DNA of 64,000 nt from Comamonas sp. lk (GCA_945925985.1 CAMELV010000003.1:62001-126000), one strand, 5' to 3'; shown: positions 1 to 10,717, numbered from the stretch's first letter. Notes: a model not told the origin generated them from the letters alone. Numbers and translations: made by a program.

Positions 1-98
1 CGCTTGAGGGCGTACAAACCCCTGCGCAGCCGCTGCAAGGTGGCACTGGTCAGCGTTTGGGTCAATGCGCGGCCAATGGCAGCTTTGATGACGGACAT
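1..98 (-). CDS. 5' end of an unidentified gene, cut by the window edge
   Basis: An ATG at 96-98 on the minus strand opens a frame of 32 complete codons that runs off the left edge. The visible residues begin MSVIKAAIGRAL and are rich in Arg, Leu and Thr. I do not recognise the family from so short a piece. No strong ribosome binding site is visible upstream of the ATG. The gene is divergent from edd, so the two share the control region at 99-288. Confidence 0.35.
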   Translation of the reverse strand, partial: MSVIKAAIGRALTQTLTSATLQRLRRGLYALK

Positions 99-205
99 GG
101 TGGGTTCCAGATCTAGAGATTCGCCCGATGGGCAGTCGCCAAGTCATTGTAGGTTTGCCCCTTGAGGTGACATTAAGTGACATGGGGCGGCAGCCGGGCT
201 GCGGT

Positions 206-281
206 TGGTAACCGGCTGGTAACTATTGCTGGCCAAACCGGAAGAATCGGACGTACGATACGCTTCGTAATTTTGTTACCA
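206..281. promoter_or_regulatory. putative control region of edd: TGGTAAC repeats and a HexR-like palindrome
   Basis: The heptamer TGGTAAC occurs at 206-212 and 217-223, one helical turn apart, and its inverse GTTACCA lies at 275-281. The second structure is an inverted repeat GTAA-TTTTG-TTAC at 267-279, ten bases before the edd ATG. It resembles the HexR operator TGTARTWWWAYTACA, at which HexR controls edd/eda genes in many proteobacteria. No clear Shine-Dalgarno sequence precedes the ATG, so a bound repressor here would cover the translation start region. No regulator gene is visible in the window; the assignment is by motif only. Confidence 0.35.
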
Positions 282-288
282 AAAAAAC

Positions 289-2211
<1,923 letters not shown>

Positions 2212-2245
2212 GCCGACTCCCAATAGCTAACCTCAGGACAAACCC

Positions 2246-2887
2246 ATGACGACAACTGCTTTGAGCGCGCTGCAGGTGATGCAAGACGCGCCGGTGATCC
2301 CGGTGATTGTGCTGACCGACGTGGTGCAGGCGGTGCCGATGGCCCGCGCGCTGCTGGCCGGCGGTATCCGCATGTTGGAGGTCACGCTTCGCACGCCGCA
2401 AGCCCTGGCCTGCATCGAGGCCATTGCCCGCACGTTGCCCGAGGCTGTGATCGGTGCCGGCACCGTGCGCAGCCGCGCCGATGCGCAGGCTGCGGCTCGC
2501 GCCGGCGCCCGCTTTGCGGTGAGCCCCGGCTACACGCCGGCGCTGGGCCAGGCCTGCCGCGATGCCGGTCTGGCGTTGCTGCCGGGGGTAGCCACAGGCA
2601 GCGAGATCATGCAGGCGCAAGAAGATGGCTTTACCGAGCTCAAGTTCTTTCCGGCCATGCAGGCGGGCGGCCCGGCCATGCTTAAGGCCTGGAGTGGCCC
2701 TTTTTTTGACGTCAAGTTCTGCCCCACCGGCGGCGTGACACTGCAAAACGCGTCTGAGTTGTTGGCCCTGCCCAATGTGGTGTGTGTGGGCGGCTCCTGG
2801 CTGGTCCCGGCCGACGCGCTCGCCGGCGGCGATTGGCCGCGGATCACGCGGCTGGCAGCTGACGCGCGGGTCCTGGCGCGAGCTTGA
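2246..2887 (+). CDS. eda: KDPG/KHG aldolase (Entner-Doudoroff pathway)
   Basis: Eda cleaves 2-keto-3-deoxy-6-phosphogluconate to pyruvate and glyceraldehyde-3-phosphate, completing the pathway begun by edd just upstream. The 213-residue length is normal for the class I aldolase. [10 protein letters not shown] near residue 45 carries the catalytic Glu. [12 protein letters not shown] near 131 carries the Schiff-base Lys, and FCPTGGV forms part of the phosphate site. The start follows AGGACAAACCC, a reasonable ribosome binding site. Nothing is unusual about the gene. Confidence 0.96.
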   Translation: MTTTALSALQVMQDAPVIPVIVLTDVVQAVPMARALLAGGIRMLEVTLRTPQALACIEAIARTLPEAVIGAGTVRSRADAQAAARAGARFAVSPGYTPALGQACRDAGLALLPGVATGSEIMQAQEDGFTELKFFPAMQAGGPAMLKAWSGPFFDVKFCPTGGVTLQNASELLALPNVVCVGGSWLVPADALAGGDWPRITRLAADARVLARA

Positions 2888-2961
2888 CGCCGGCGTCGAC
2901 CCTAAAATTTCCACAAAAGTTTGGCGGGATAAGTGGCGCCAATCGGGTGCGATATATTCAA

Positions 2962-2985
2962 TTGGTGTTATAAATATACAACCAA
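2962..2985. promoter_or_regulatory. operator-like inverted repeat upstream of the ABC importer
   Basis: The 24-bp sequence has outer arms TTGGT/ACCAA and inner arms TATA/TATA, with two mismatched pairs between them. It lies in an AT-rich patch that stands out from the GC-rich surroundings, 117 bp before the first binding-protein gene. TTGGT...ACCAA arms are reminiscent of GntR-family (FCD type) operators, but the spacing is longer than usual, so the regulator class is open. Confidence 0.4.
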
Positions 2986-3101
2986 GGCTGAAGCAGATTG
3001 GGTGCCCTGATAAGCCTCTGCGTTGGAGGCAGATGTAAGGGTACGGCCAACCTGCCCTGGGTTGGTCCGGCATTGAAAAACAACGTCATAACGAGGAACA
3101 C

Positions 3102-4181
3102 ATGAAACAAATTACTTTTGGCTCGTCCAAGGGCCCTAAACAGCAACGCCGTGCCGTCGTGCTTGCAGCGCTGCTGGCAATAGGTGCAGCAGCACCAGCA
3201 GGCTACGCTCTGGCCCAGGCCAATTCGCGCAATGTGCCGGCGGCCGAATGGGCGAAGATTCAGGAAGCCGCCCGCAAAGAGGGCAAGGTCATCGTTTACG
3301 CGACCATGGGTCCGGCCGTACACGACCGCATCGTTGAGGCGTTCAACGCCAACAACCCCGGCATCAAGATGGAACTGGTGCGGATCGTCGGTTCGGCCCT
3401 TACGGCCAAGGTAGAGCAGGAGCGCCTGGCGCCCAACGTAGCCGGTGGCGACATGATGCTGACCGCCGACATCCGCTGGGCCAGCGACGCGGTCAAAAAA
3501 GGCTATCTGAAAACGCCTGTGGGCCCCGCTGCTGCTGCCTACCCTGATGCCTGGATACGCGGCGGGCAGGTTGCCTTGGTTGCGCCAACACCTTGGGTGA
3601 TTCACTACAACACCAACCTGGTCAAGACCCCAATCACTAGCTACCAGGACCTGCTGCGGCCGGAATTGGCCGGCAAAGTCGGCGGCACGTCTTTAGTGGC
3701 CGAGGTGGTAACTCTGTTTTACAAATGGGTGGACGAGACCAACCCAGGCTTCATGGAGAAATTTGCGGCACAAAAGGTCAAGATGTACCCGAGCACGGTG
3801 GCATCGGCCAATTCCACTGCCTCGGGCGAGATCGCTGCCGGCATTTTCTCGGTGATTCCTGTTGACAACGCGCTGCATGCCCAAAAGGCCCCGTTCAAGA
3901 CCGTGATTCCTAACCCGTCGTATGGTTTCGCCTATGGGGCAGCAGTCGTCAGTTGGGCGAAGAACCCGAATGCAGCCTTGGTGGCGCAGGACTTCATTAT
4001 GTCGGTCAAGGGGCAGGCAGCGTTGGTTGGCAATGGTGAGGCTGGCAGCCCGGTCCCCGGCGTCACTGGCTCACTCGACCTGTCCAAGGTCAACCTTCAG
4101 CTGATCGACTGGGACAAGGTTACGCCTGAGGGTGTGAAAGCCTACGAGACCCGTTGGAACTCGTTGTTTGGCGCACGCTGA
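3102..4181 (+). CDS. periplasmic binding protein of an iron/organic-anion type ABC importer
   Basis: This is a 359-residue family 1 extracellular solute-binding protein. A long basic N-terminus (QQRRAVVL) leads into a hydrophobic stretch, and cleavage is likely after GYALAQA near residue 39, so the mature protein is periplasmic. Mature-domain landmarks include EGKVIVYATMG, LLRPELAGKVGG and GEAGSPVPGVTGSLD. The protein is in the same broad family as ferric-ion and 2-aminoethylphosphonate binding proteins. It begins an operon with the permease (30 bp downstream) and the ATPase. It is clearly paralogous to the minus-strand binding protein ending at 7044. The ligand is unknown; the catabolic context suggests an organic acid as plausibly as iron. 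The start is supported by AACGAGGAACACATG. Confidence 0.85.
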   Translation: MKQITFGSSKGPKQQRRAVVLAALLAIGAAAPAGYALAQANSRNVPAAEWAKIQEAARKEGKVIVYATMGPAVHDRIVEAFNANNPGIKMELVRIVGSALTAKVEQERLAPNVAGGDMMLTADIRWASDAVKKGYLKTPVGPAAAAYPDAWIRGGQVALVAPTPWVIHYNTNLVKTPITSYQDLLRPELAGKVGGTSLVAEVVTLFYKWVDETNPGFMEKFAAQKVKMYPSTVASANSTASGEIAAGIFSVIPVDNALHAQKAPFKTVIPNPSYGFAYGAAVVSWAKNPNAALVAQDFIMSVKGQAALVGNGEAGSPVPGVTGSLDLSKVNLQLIDWDKVTPEGVKAYETRWNSLFGAR

Positions 4182-4211
4182 GGACCCGATGGCCTCAATG
4201 ACGGTGACCAG

Positions 4212-5930
4212 GTGATGGCTGCACATCGCCAAGGCCGGGTCTGGTGGGGCTCGGGCGGTTGGGTGCGGCGGCAAGCCGCACCCCAGACGGCCTGGGTGCT
4301 GCTGGCGATCGGAGTCGGTTTTTTGGTGTTGTCGCCAGTGCTGCAATTGCAGTGGCGCGCGTTTCTGGACGGCGGCTCGGCATTTGCCCGTATGCAAGAC
4401 CTTCCGCGCATCGGCACCACGCTGAGCACCACCATCGTCCTGGCCATTCTGTCGAGTGTTTTGGCGGTATTGATCGGCACCTTGCTGGCCTGGTGCGCCT
4501 CCATGTTGCCGCAACGGGTGCGCCGGGTCGGTGAGCTGGCGCCGCTGCTGCCCTTGGTGGTTCCGGCCGTGGCTGCCGTGACCGGCTGGATCTTCCTGCT
4601 CTCGCCTCGAGTGGGCTACTTGAACATGCTGCTTCGCCAGTTGCCAGGGTTGGACAGCCTGGAAGAGGGGCCGTTCGACATCTACAGCGTGACCGGCATC
4701 ATCATCATCACCGGCATGTTGCTGAGTTCATTTGTGTATGTGTTCGTGTTCACAGGGCTGAAGAACATGGGCCAGGAGCTTGAGGCCGCAGCGGCGGCCT
4801 GTGGTGCTTCGCCGACCATGCGGTTTTTCACCATCACGTTACCCTTGCTGCGGCCGTCCATCATTTTTGCCACAGGGGTGGTGTTTTTGCTGGGCCTTGG
4901 TCAGTTCACCGCGCCTCTGTTGCTGGGACGAACCGCCAAGATCGATGTGCTGACGACCGAGATGTTTTACCTGACGGAACGGTTCCCGGTTGATTTCGGC
5001 CTTGGCGCCGCGCTGGGCTTTCCTATTTTGGCGCTGGGCCTGATGGTGGTGCTATTCCAGAAACTTGCGCTCGGCGAGCAGCGTCGCTTTGTGGTGGTTT
5101 CTGCCAGGTCCAAGTACAACGTGCGCGAGACGCGTTGGTGGGCGGCGGTCGTCATTGGCTTGTACCTGTTGGTCACGACCGTGCTGCCCTTGATGGCTTT
5201 GATTTATGTTTCCGTGTCGCCTTTCTGGACGGGCTCCCTGATCGTGCCGGAGCTGACCCTGCGTCACTGGAGTTCAGTGCTGGGTAACCGGGGTCTGGTG
5301 GATGCGATCTGGACCAGCGTCAAGACCTCGGTGATTGGCATCGCCATCCTGATTCCCTTGGGCTTCTTCATGGCCTTTGCCTTGCTGCAGTCGACCCGCA
5401 TTGCCAAGCCGGTGCGCATGGCCATTGACCTGTTTGCCACACTGCCCATTGCCGTCCCGGCCTCGCTGATGGGTTTTGGCTTGCTGTTTGTTTATTCGCA
5501 GCCGCCGATACAGATCTACGGGACCACAGCCGTGTTGGTGGTGACCTACGTCACGCTGATGATCGGCCATTCGACACGGCTGCAGTTCACCACGCTGGTG
5601 GCGACGGGGCAGGAATTCCTGGAGGCCTCGAAGGCCTCTGGAGCCGGTCCGATCCGTTCGCTGTTCCAGGTGCTGTTGCCCATGTGCCGCAAAGGCATCG
5701 CTGCCACCGCGGCGCTCACCTTTGTGCTGCTGTTCCATGAGTTCAGTGCGTCGCTGATGGTGCGCTCGGCCAGGACGCAGGTTATTGGCAGTGTGATGTA
5801 CGACGTCTGGGCCGGGGGCATCTATTCCCAGGTTGCGGTGCTGGCGCTGATCATGGTCGTGGTAACAGTCGTCGGGGTCTGCATCGCGGGCTGGCTGGGT
5901 GGCACTGATCCGACACAACAAAAGGGCTGA
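4212..5930 (+). CDS. ABC importer permease, fused two-domain type
   Basis: This 572-residue membrane protein has two homologous halves of about six membrane segments each, as in FbpB/ThiP-type permeases where one chain supplies both transmembrane domains. The two EAA coupling loops are visible as EAAAAACGASPTMRFF near residue 195 and EASKASGAGPIRSLFQ near 470. These would contact the ATPase encoded 3 bp downstream. The GTG at 4212 is immediately followed by ATG (4215); either may be used. With the preceding binding protein and the following ATPase it forms a complete importer. Confidence 0.88.
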   Translation: MMAAHRQGRVWWGSGGWVRRQAAPQTAWVLLAIGVGFLVLSPVLQLQWRAFLDGGSAFARMQDLPRIGTTLSTTIVLAILSSVLAVLIGTLLAWCASMLPQRVRRVGELAPLLPLVVPAVAAVTGWIFLLSPRVGYLNMLLRQLPGLDSLEEGPFDIYSVTGIIIITGMLLSSFVYVFVFTGLKNMGQELEAAAAACGASPTMRFFTITLPLLRPSIIFATGVVFLLGLGQFTAPLLLGRTAKIDVLTTEMFYLTERFPVDFGLGAALGFPILALGLMVVLFQKLALGEQRRFVVVSARSKYNVRETRWWAAVVIGLYLLVTTVLPLMALIYVSVSPFWTGSLIVPELTLRHWSSVLGNRGLVDAIWTSVKTSVIGIAILIPLGFFMAFALLQSTRIAKPVRMAIDLFATLPIAVPASLMGFGLLFVYSQPPIQIYGTTAVLVVTYVTLMIGHSTRLQFTTLVATGQEFLEASKASGAGPIRSLFQVLLPMCRKGIAATAALTFVLLFHEFSASLMVRSARTQVIGSVMYDVWAGGIYSQVAVLALIMVVVTVVGVCIAGWLGGTDPTQQKG

Positions 5931-5933
5931 TAC

Positions 5934-7040
5934 GTGAAGGAACTCCAAGTTGAAAAGCTCGTGAAACGCTACCCCGGGCGCGAGCAGGTGGTGGCGGTGG
6001 ATCGGGTCGATGTTGAAGTCGCGGCGGGTGAAATGCTGGTGTTGCTCGGCCCCAGCGGTTGCGGCAAGACCACGCTGCTGCGCTGTGTGGCAGGCCTGGA
6101 AGAAGCCCAGGAGGGACGAATTTTGCTCGAGGGCCGGGCCGTGTTTGATTCAGCCAGTGGCCTGAACCAGCCCACGCACTTGCGCGACATCGGCATGGTG
6201 TTCCAGAATTATTCGCTGTGGCCACACATGTCGGTGCAGCGCAATGTCGAGTACCCGCTGCGGGCGCGCAATGTCGACGCGTCCGCACGGACGGCACGCT
6301 CACGTGAGGTGCTTGAAGTCGTGCAGTGCGGTCACCTGTCCGACCGCTACCCGGCCATGCTTAGCGGCGGTCAGCAGCAACGGATCGCGTTGGCTCGCGC
6401 CTTGGCGCCACGGCCCAAGATCATGCTGCTGGATGAGCCCCTGTCCAACCTTGATGCCTTGCTACGGGTGGAACTGCGTGCCCATTTGCGGGCCATCCAC
6501 CGTGAGGTGGGCTTCACGGGTATTTATGTCACGCACGACCAGATTGAGGCTTTCAACCTGGGTACTCGGGTCGCGGTGATGAATGCGGGTCGCATCGAGC
6601 AACTTGACAGCGCCAACCAAGTGTATGAGCGACCTGCCACCGAGTATGTGGCGCGCTTCCTGGGCATCCGAAATGCCCTGGCCTTGACGCGTGACGCCGG
6701 GTGGAGCACCGACGCCGGTCGGCTGGACGGCAACCTGCAGGTGCTGGATCGTTACAAAGGGCCGTTGCGCTTGTTTGTAAGGCCCCAGTTGCTGCAACTG
6801 AACGCTGCAGGCAGCGTCGTACCATTGCCGCCCGGCCACATGGCCCTGCAAGGTGGGCGTGTGGTCGATGTGCTGTACTCGGGCTCCGAGGTCGACTACG
6901 TGGTGGATGTGGGCGGCGTTTCGCTGTTCGTCACCAACCCGGTGGGGCCCAGCCCCTACCGCGCCGGCGACACCGTCACGGTGTCATTTGCCGGCGAGAA
7001 CGCCTTGCTGTATGCCAATGGCGTCTTGGTCAGGGGCTAA
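5934..7040 (+). CDS. ABC importer ATP-binding protein
   Basis: This is a 368-residue ATPase of the Fe3+/spermidine/putrescine (PotA/FbpC) group. Visible motifs in order are Walker A GPSGCGKTT near residue 38, the Q-loop VFQNYSLWPHMS, the signature LSGGQQQR, Walker B IMLLDEPLSNLD and the switch histidine in YVTHDQ. The last 120 residues form a TOBE-like regulatory domain. The start is GTG, three bases after the permease stop. The gene ends four bases before the stop of the convergent binding-protein gene, so transcription from the two sides meets head-on at 7040-7044. Confidence 0.9.
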   Translation: MKELQVEKLVKRYPGREQVVAVDRVDVEVAAGEMLVLLGPSGCGKTTLLRCVAGLEEAQEGRILLEGRAVFDSASGLNQPTHLRDIGMVFQNYSLWPHMSVQRNVEYPLRARNVDASARTARSREVLEVVQCGHLSDRYPAMLSGGQQQRIALARALAPRPKIMLLDEPLSNLDALLRVELRAHLRAIHREVGFTGIYVTHDQIEAFNLGTRVAVMNAGRIEQLDSANQVYERPATEYVARFLGIRNALALTRDAGWSTDAGRLDGNLQVLDRYKGPLRLFVRPQLLQLNAAGSVVPLPPGHMALQGGRVVDVLYSGSEVDYVVDVGGVSLFVTNPVGPSPYRAGDTVTVSFAGENALLYANGVLVRG

Positions 7041-7043
7041 TCC

Positions 7044-8090
7044 TCAAGCCTTGAACAGCTTGTCGAACTTGAGTTTGTAGTCGCGCTGAAACTCTGGCGT
7101 GTAACGGAACACGTCCCAGGGCTGCATGGTCTTGGCATCCAGTGAGCCAGGAATGCCTGGGATCACGCTGGCGGTTTCGCCGGTCCCGTTCCAGATGCCC
7201 TGACCGCGCCGAGACATCATGTAATCCAGAAACACCAGGGCGGCGTTGGGCCGTCTGGAATGCGCCACTGCGGCGATCACGTCGGCACTGGCAAAGGCCG
7301 GGTTTGGCTGCACCACCTTCATGGGTGCGCCCTGGGCGATCAGCGTGTTGGCAACCGCATGGATGCCGTACAAGCCGGCGGCTGTCTCGCCGGCAGCGAT
7401 ACTCTGGAACAGCGGCAGCACGCCGACCGTAAGCTTGGGTTTTTGCGCTGCGAACTGGGTCAGAAAATCAGCGCCCTGCGTCTTCTCAATCCATTCGTAG
7501 AAGGCAAAGACGGTCTCCGCGACCAGGTCAGAACTACCCACCTTACCCTTGAGCTCGGGCCGCAGCAGGTCGCGCATGCTGGTAATCGGTGTCTTGACCA
7601 TGTTGGTGTTGTAGGCCAGCACAAAAGGCATCACGGCGACGATCGGCACAGCGCCGTACAGCAGGCTCTCCTTGGGGTAGTCGGCGGTCGCCGGACCTAC
7701 CGGTTTGAGAAAGAAGTTTTCCTGCGACTTCTCGCGGTACCAGATGGCGTTGGCGTATTGCGTGATGTCAGCGCCGTCAAGTTTGCTTGACTTTTCGGTC
7801 TCGATGGCCTGCATGTGGGTAACGGCTGTGAGCAGGCGGCGGTACTCAACCTTGATCTCGGGGTATTGCGCCATGAAGTCCTTGGTCACCCGGTCCAGCA
7901 CCTGAGGCACGGCCTGGTGGTAGATCACCAGGCTGCCCTCTTTTTTGGCAGCGGCCACAATGCGCTGCCAGTTGGCATCGCCTTGCTGGGCGTTCAGCCT
8001 GGGCGCTGTCAGCGCCATGGCACCGAGAGCGCCCAGCGTGCCAATGGCACTGCGGCGGTTTACAGAATTGCGTTGGTTGTCATTCGTCAT
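7044..8090 (-). CDS. second periplasmic binding protein, paralogue of the one at 3102-4181
   Basis: The 348-residue product has an N-terminus NRRSAIGTLGALGAMALTA that looks like a Tat-type twin-arginine signal followed by APRLNAQQ. The mature part shares block after block with the protein at 3102-4181: KEGSLVIYHQ, LLRPELKGKVG, VKTPIT and GNGTGETASVIPGIPGSLD in place of the matching segments. No permease or ATPase lies beside it on its own strand, so it probably feeds the importer encoded convergently. It heads a minus-strand group with the dehydrogenase and ThDP enzyme upstream (8140-10630). AAGGAGACAACG precedes the start. Confidence 0.82.
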   Translation of the reverse strand: MTNDNQRNSVNRRSAIGTLGALGAMALTAPRLNAQQGDANWQRIVAAAKKEGSLVIYHQAVPQVLDRVTKDFMAQYPEIKVEYRRLLTAVTHMQAIETEKSSKLDGADITQYANAIWYREKSQENFFLKPVGPATADYPKESLLYGAVPIVAVMPFVLAYNTNMVKTPITSMRDLLRPELKGKVGSSDLVAETVFAFYEWIEKTQGADFLTQFAAQKPKLTVGVLPLFQSIAAGETAAGLYGIHAVANTLIAQGAPMKVVQPNPAFASADVIAAVAHSRRPNAALVFLDYMMSRRGQGIWNGTGETASVIPGIPGSLDAKTMQPWDVFRYTPEFQRDYKLKFDKLFKA

Positions 8091-8139
8091 CGTTGTCTCC
8101 TTGTTAAATTACTCATCGGCCTCAATCGTCATCGCACCT

Positions 8140-8919
8140 TCAACTCATGGTTAAGCCACCGTCAAGCGGCATGGCCACGCCGGTGATCCAGGAGGACTCA
8201 TCGCTGGCCAGAAAGAGGGCCAGGTTGGCGCAGTCTGCAGTCACGCCCAGTCGGCGCAGCGGGTGCTTGGCCGCGACCACCGCCTGTTGCTCTTCAATGC
8301 TGGAGGTGTCGTTGGCTTTTAGGGCACGGGTTTTCCAGACCCCGGCCACCAGTGGTGTGGGGATCGAACTCGGGCAGATCGCATTGCAGCGGATGTTTTG
8401 CGGACCATACTGCGCGGCAATCTGCCGCGTCAGGCCGACCACACCGGTCTTGGCCGCCGAGTAGTGCGGAATGTCGGGGATGCCGATCAGCCCTGCCGTG
8501 CTCGACTGGTTGATGATCGATCCGCCACCCCCCGCGATCATGTGCGGCAAGGCGTATTTGGATGACAACCAGACACTGGTCAGGTTGATTGAGATCATCC
8601 TGTTCCATTGCTCCAGGGTCATGTCGATGGCGTTGGTCGCCTCGGCGATGCCGGCATTGGCGTAGAGCACATCGAGCTTGCCGTAGGCGGCGATGGTCTC
8701 GGCCACCATGCGTTCGATGTCCTGCGCCTGGCTCACATCGACGGTGCAAGCGATGGCGCCATGGCCCGCAAGACGGGCGGTCTCCCGCACTGCCTCGGCC
8801 TGGATGTCCGCGCACATCACGCGGGCGCCTTCAGCTGCGAACAGTTCTGCGGTGGTCCGGCCGATGCCAGAGGCCGCACCGGTGACGATCGCCACCTTGC
8901 CTTCGAGTCTTCCTGCCAT
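8140..8919 (-). CDS. short-chain dehydrogenase/reductase
   Basis: This 259-residue classical SDR has the nucleotide-binding TGAASGIG near residue 16, NAG in YANAGIAEA, the catalytic Ser in NQSSTAGLIG and Tyr/Lys in YSAAKTG near 158. A C-terminal MPLDGGLTMS closes the protein. The aspartate after the second strand (MCADIQ) favours NAD over NADP. The gene lies 28 bp downstream of the ThDP enzyme gene and 49 bp upstream of the binding-protein gene, all on the minus strand, so it is probably co-transcribed with them. In this setting it may oxidise an alcohol made by the P450 or handle the aldehyde made by the decarboxylase; the substrate is unknown. Confidence 0.85.
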   Translation of the reverse strand: MAGRLEGKVAIVTGAASGIGRTTAELFAAEGARVMCADIQAEAVRETARLAGHGAIACTVDVSQAQDIERMVAETIAAYGKLDVLYANAGIAEATNAIDMTLEQWNRMISINLTSVWLSSKYALPHMIAGGGGSIINQSSTAGLIGIPDIPHYSAAKTGVVGLTRQIAAQYGPQNIRCNAICPSSIPTPLVAGVWKTRALKANDTSSIEEQQAVVAAKHPLRRLGVTADCANLALFLASDESSWITGVAMPLDGGLTMS

Positions 8920-8947
8920 GGTTGTTGTCTCCTGATTGCTCGGCGCC

Positions 8948-10630
8948 TCAGTGTTTTGGGCCGGTGTCTTTATGGATGAATTCGGTGATGAACGGGGCGA
9001 TCACTTCACCGTTGATTTTGCAGTCGATCAACATCGGGCCATCGGGCTTGGCTAACAGGTGCTCGAGTTTTTTCAGGTCGTCGACTGAGCGAACAGTGTG
9101 GCAGTCAAAGCCCAGTGGTTCTGCCATGGGCGCAAAGTCAACGTCAAAAAATTCGGCCTTGGCGACCGGCATGTTTTGGCCGCGCAGGATGTGCACCTCA
9201 GCGCCATAGGCCGCATCGTTCATCACGAGTACGATTATGGGCAGGTCTTCGCGGATGATGGTTTCGATTTCACCCATGGACATCAGCATGCCGCCGTCGC
9301 CGATCATGACCACCACCGTTCGATCCGGCTGGCCGCGCGCGACGCCAATCGCAGTCCCCAGCCCCAGCCCTACCGAGCCCGAGTCCAGGCTGTGCGTGAA
9401 GTGGCCAGGCCCAGGCACTGAAAAGTAGGCCCAGTTGGCCATGAAGTTGCCGCCGTCATAGACGATGTGCCGGTTCTCGGGCAGCATTCGGCTGATTTCC
9501 AGCGTCAGGATGCGCGGGTCAATCGTTCGGGCGGTGTGGGCCACCTGGAAATCCATGGTGTGCTCAAAAGCGGCGATTTCCGTGCGCACCTCTTCGGTTT
9601 GCCAGGGCTTGTCCGCCGCGCTGCGTTCGGGCAGGGCGGCGGACAACTGCTCTGCGACCAGCCGGGCGTCGCCCACAATCCCCACATCTGCGGGCCACCA
9701 GCGGTTGATGTTGGTCCGCACACTGTCTACATGGATCACGGGAACGGCGGGCAGCGCGATGCCCGAACTCATGGTCAGCGAGTTCAGTGCTACGCCCACC
9801 GCCAGCACGCAGTCAGCCTTTTCGATGTAACGGCGAGCCACCGAGGTTGACGAAGAGCCGAGGATGCCCAGGTTGTAGGGGTTGTCGCGAAACAGGTCCT
9901 TGGCTTTGAGGGCGTTGACCAACAGCGCGCCAGTCTGTTCTGCCAGCGCTTCTAGCGCCTGCCTGGCGCCGGCGCGATGGGCACCGACCCCGGCGACGAT
10001 CAGTGGTCGGCGCGCTTGGCGCAGCAGGCCGACGGCCGTATCGATGGACGATTGGCGCCCGGCCTGCGCCTTGGGCGCTACCGACAGTTTCACCGGTGAA
10101 GGTCCATCGCCCACGCTGGTGTAACCCACCTGCAGGTCGGTAGGCAACAGCAGCACCGCGGTCTTGCCCAACGAGGCCTCTGCCACAGCGTCCGCCAGCG
10201 ACTGCCGGGCGGCGTCTGCGCTGCCCGGTTGGAATGTCGGGATGCCACAGGCGCGAACCACCGTGGCAGCCGGAAAGGCCTTGAGGTCTGGGCCCAGCCC
10301 ATTGACCACGCCCCGGCCTAAAGGCGAGTCGCCGCTGATGATCAGCACCGGCATGCCGGACTTGGCGGTTGAAATGGTGCCGTGCATCGCATTGGCCATG
10401 GCCGGACCGCGGCCCACTAAGGCCACCCCGAGCTTGCCGGTCGCTGCGGCGTAGCCCATGGCCATCATCACCGCGTTGGTTTCATGGCGCGCGCCGATCA
10501 TCCGCACGCCCATAGCGTCCAGCGTTGAAAAAATTTGGCAGATACAGTCGCTCATCAGGCCAAAAACGGTGTCGACGCCGAGCGCCTTGAGGTCTTCGGC
10601 CAAGACTTCATATACGGGTGCAGTACGCAT
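8948..10630 (-). CDS. ThDP-dependent enzyme of the acetolactate synthase/benzoylformate decarboxylase group
   Basis: The 560-residue protein has three regions: an N-terminal pyrimidine-binding domain with the activating Glu in GARHETNAV near residue 50, a central domain, and a C-terminal diphosphate-binding domain with GDGGMLMSMGE followed by the ND of VLVMND. The family includes acetolactate synthase, benzoylformate decarboxylase and oxalyl-CoA decarboxylase; sequence alone does not choose between these. Because an alpha-hydroxyacid dehydrogenase is encoded divergently at 11303, decarboxylation of the resulting 2-ketoacid is an attractive role, as in mandelate catabolism. CAGGAGACAAGCTGA precedes the ATG. 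It is the first gene of the minus-strand group. Confidence 0.8.
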   Translation of the reverse strand: MRTAPVYEVLAEDLKALGVDTVFGLMSDCICQIFSTLDAMGVRMIGARHETNAVMMAMGYAAATGKLGVALVGRGPAMANAMHGTISTAKSGMPVLIISGDSPLGRGVVNGLGPDLKAFPAATVVRACGIPTFQPGSADAARQSLADAVAEASLGKTAVLLLPTDLQVGYTSVGDGPSPVKLSVAPKAQAGRQSSIDTAVGLLRQARRPLIVAGVGAHRAGARQALEALAEQTGALLVNALKAKDLFRDNPYNLGILGSSSTSVARRYIEKADCVLAVGVALNSLTMSSGIALPAVPVIHVDSVRTNINRWWPADVGIVGDARLVAEQLSAALPERSAADKPWQTEEVRTEIAAFEHTMDFQVAHTARTIDPRILTLEISRMLPENRHIVYDGGNFMANWAYFSVPGPGHFTHSLDSGSVGLGLGTAIGVARGQPDRTVVVMIGDGGMLMSMGEIETIIREDLPIIVLVMNDAAYGAEVHILRGQNMPVAKAEFFDVDFAPMAEPLGFDCHTVRSVDDLKKLEHLLAKPDGPMLIDCKINGEVIAPFITEFIHKDTGPKH

Positions 10631-10687
10631 TCAGCTTGTCTCCTGATAGGCTGTTGGGAGGCCTTACCAGCCCCTTCTCGCCACAAG

Positions 10688-10717
10688 TTTATATTGGAAA
10701 ACAGTTTTCAATATAAA
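10688..10717. promoter_or_regulatory. inverted repeat in the divergent promoter region of the catabolic island
   Basis: Arms TTTATATTG (10688-10696) and CAATATAAA (10709-10717) are perfectly complementary, and the pairing continues inward as G-AAA with TTT-T with one wobble. The region is strongly AT-rich compared with its surroundings and sits between the divergent ThDP-enzyme gene and the SnoaL/HAO/P450 operon. It is well placed for a regulator acting on both sides. Arms of TTGGAAA/TTTTCAA type recall IclR-like boxes; this is a guess. No regulator is encoded in the island itself. Confidence 0.5.
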
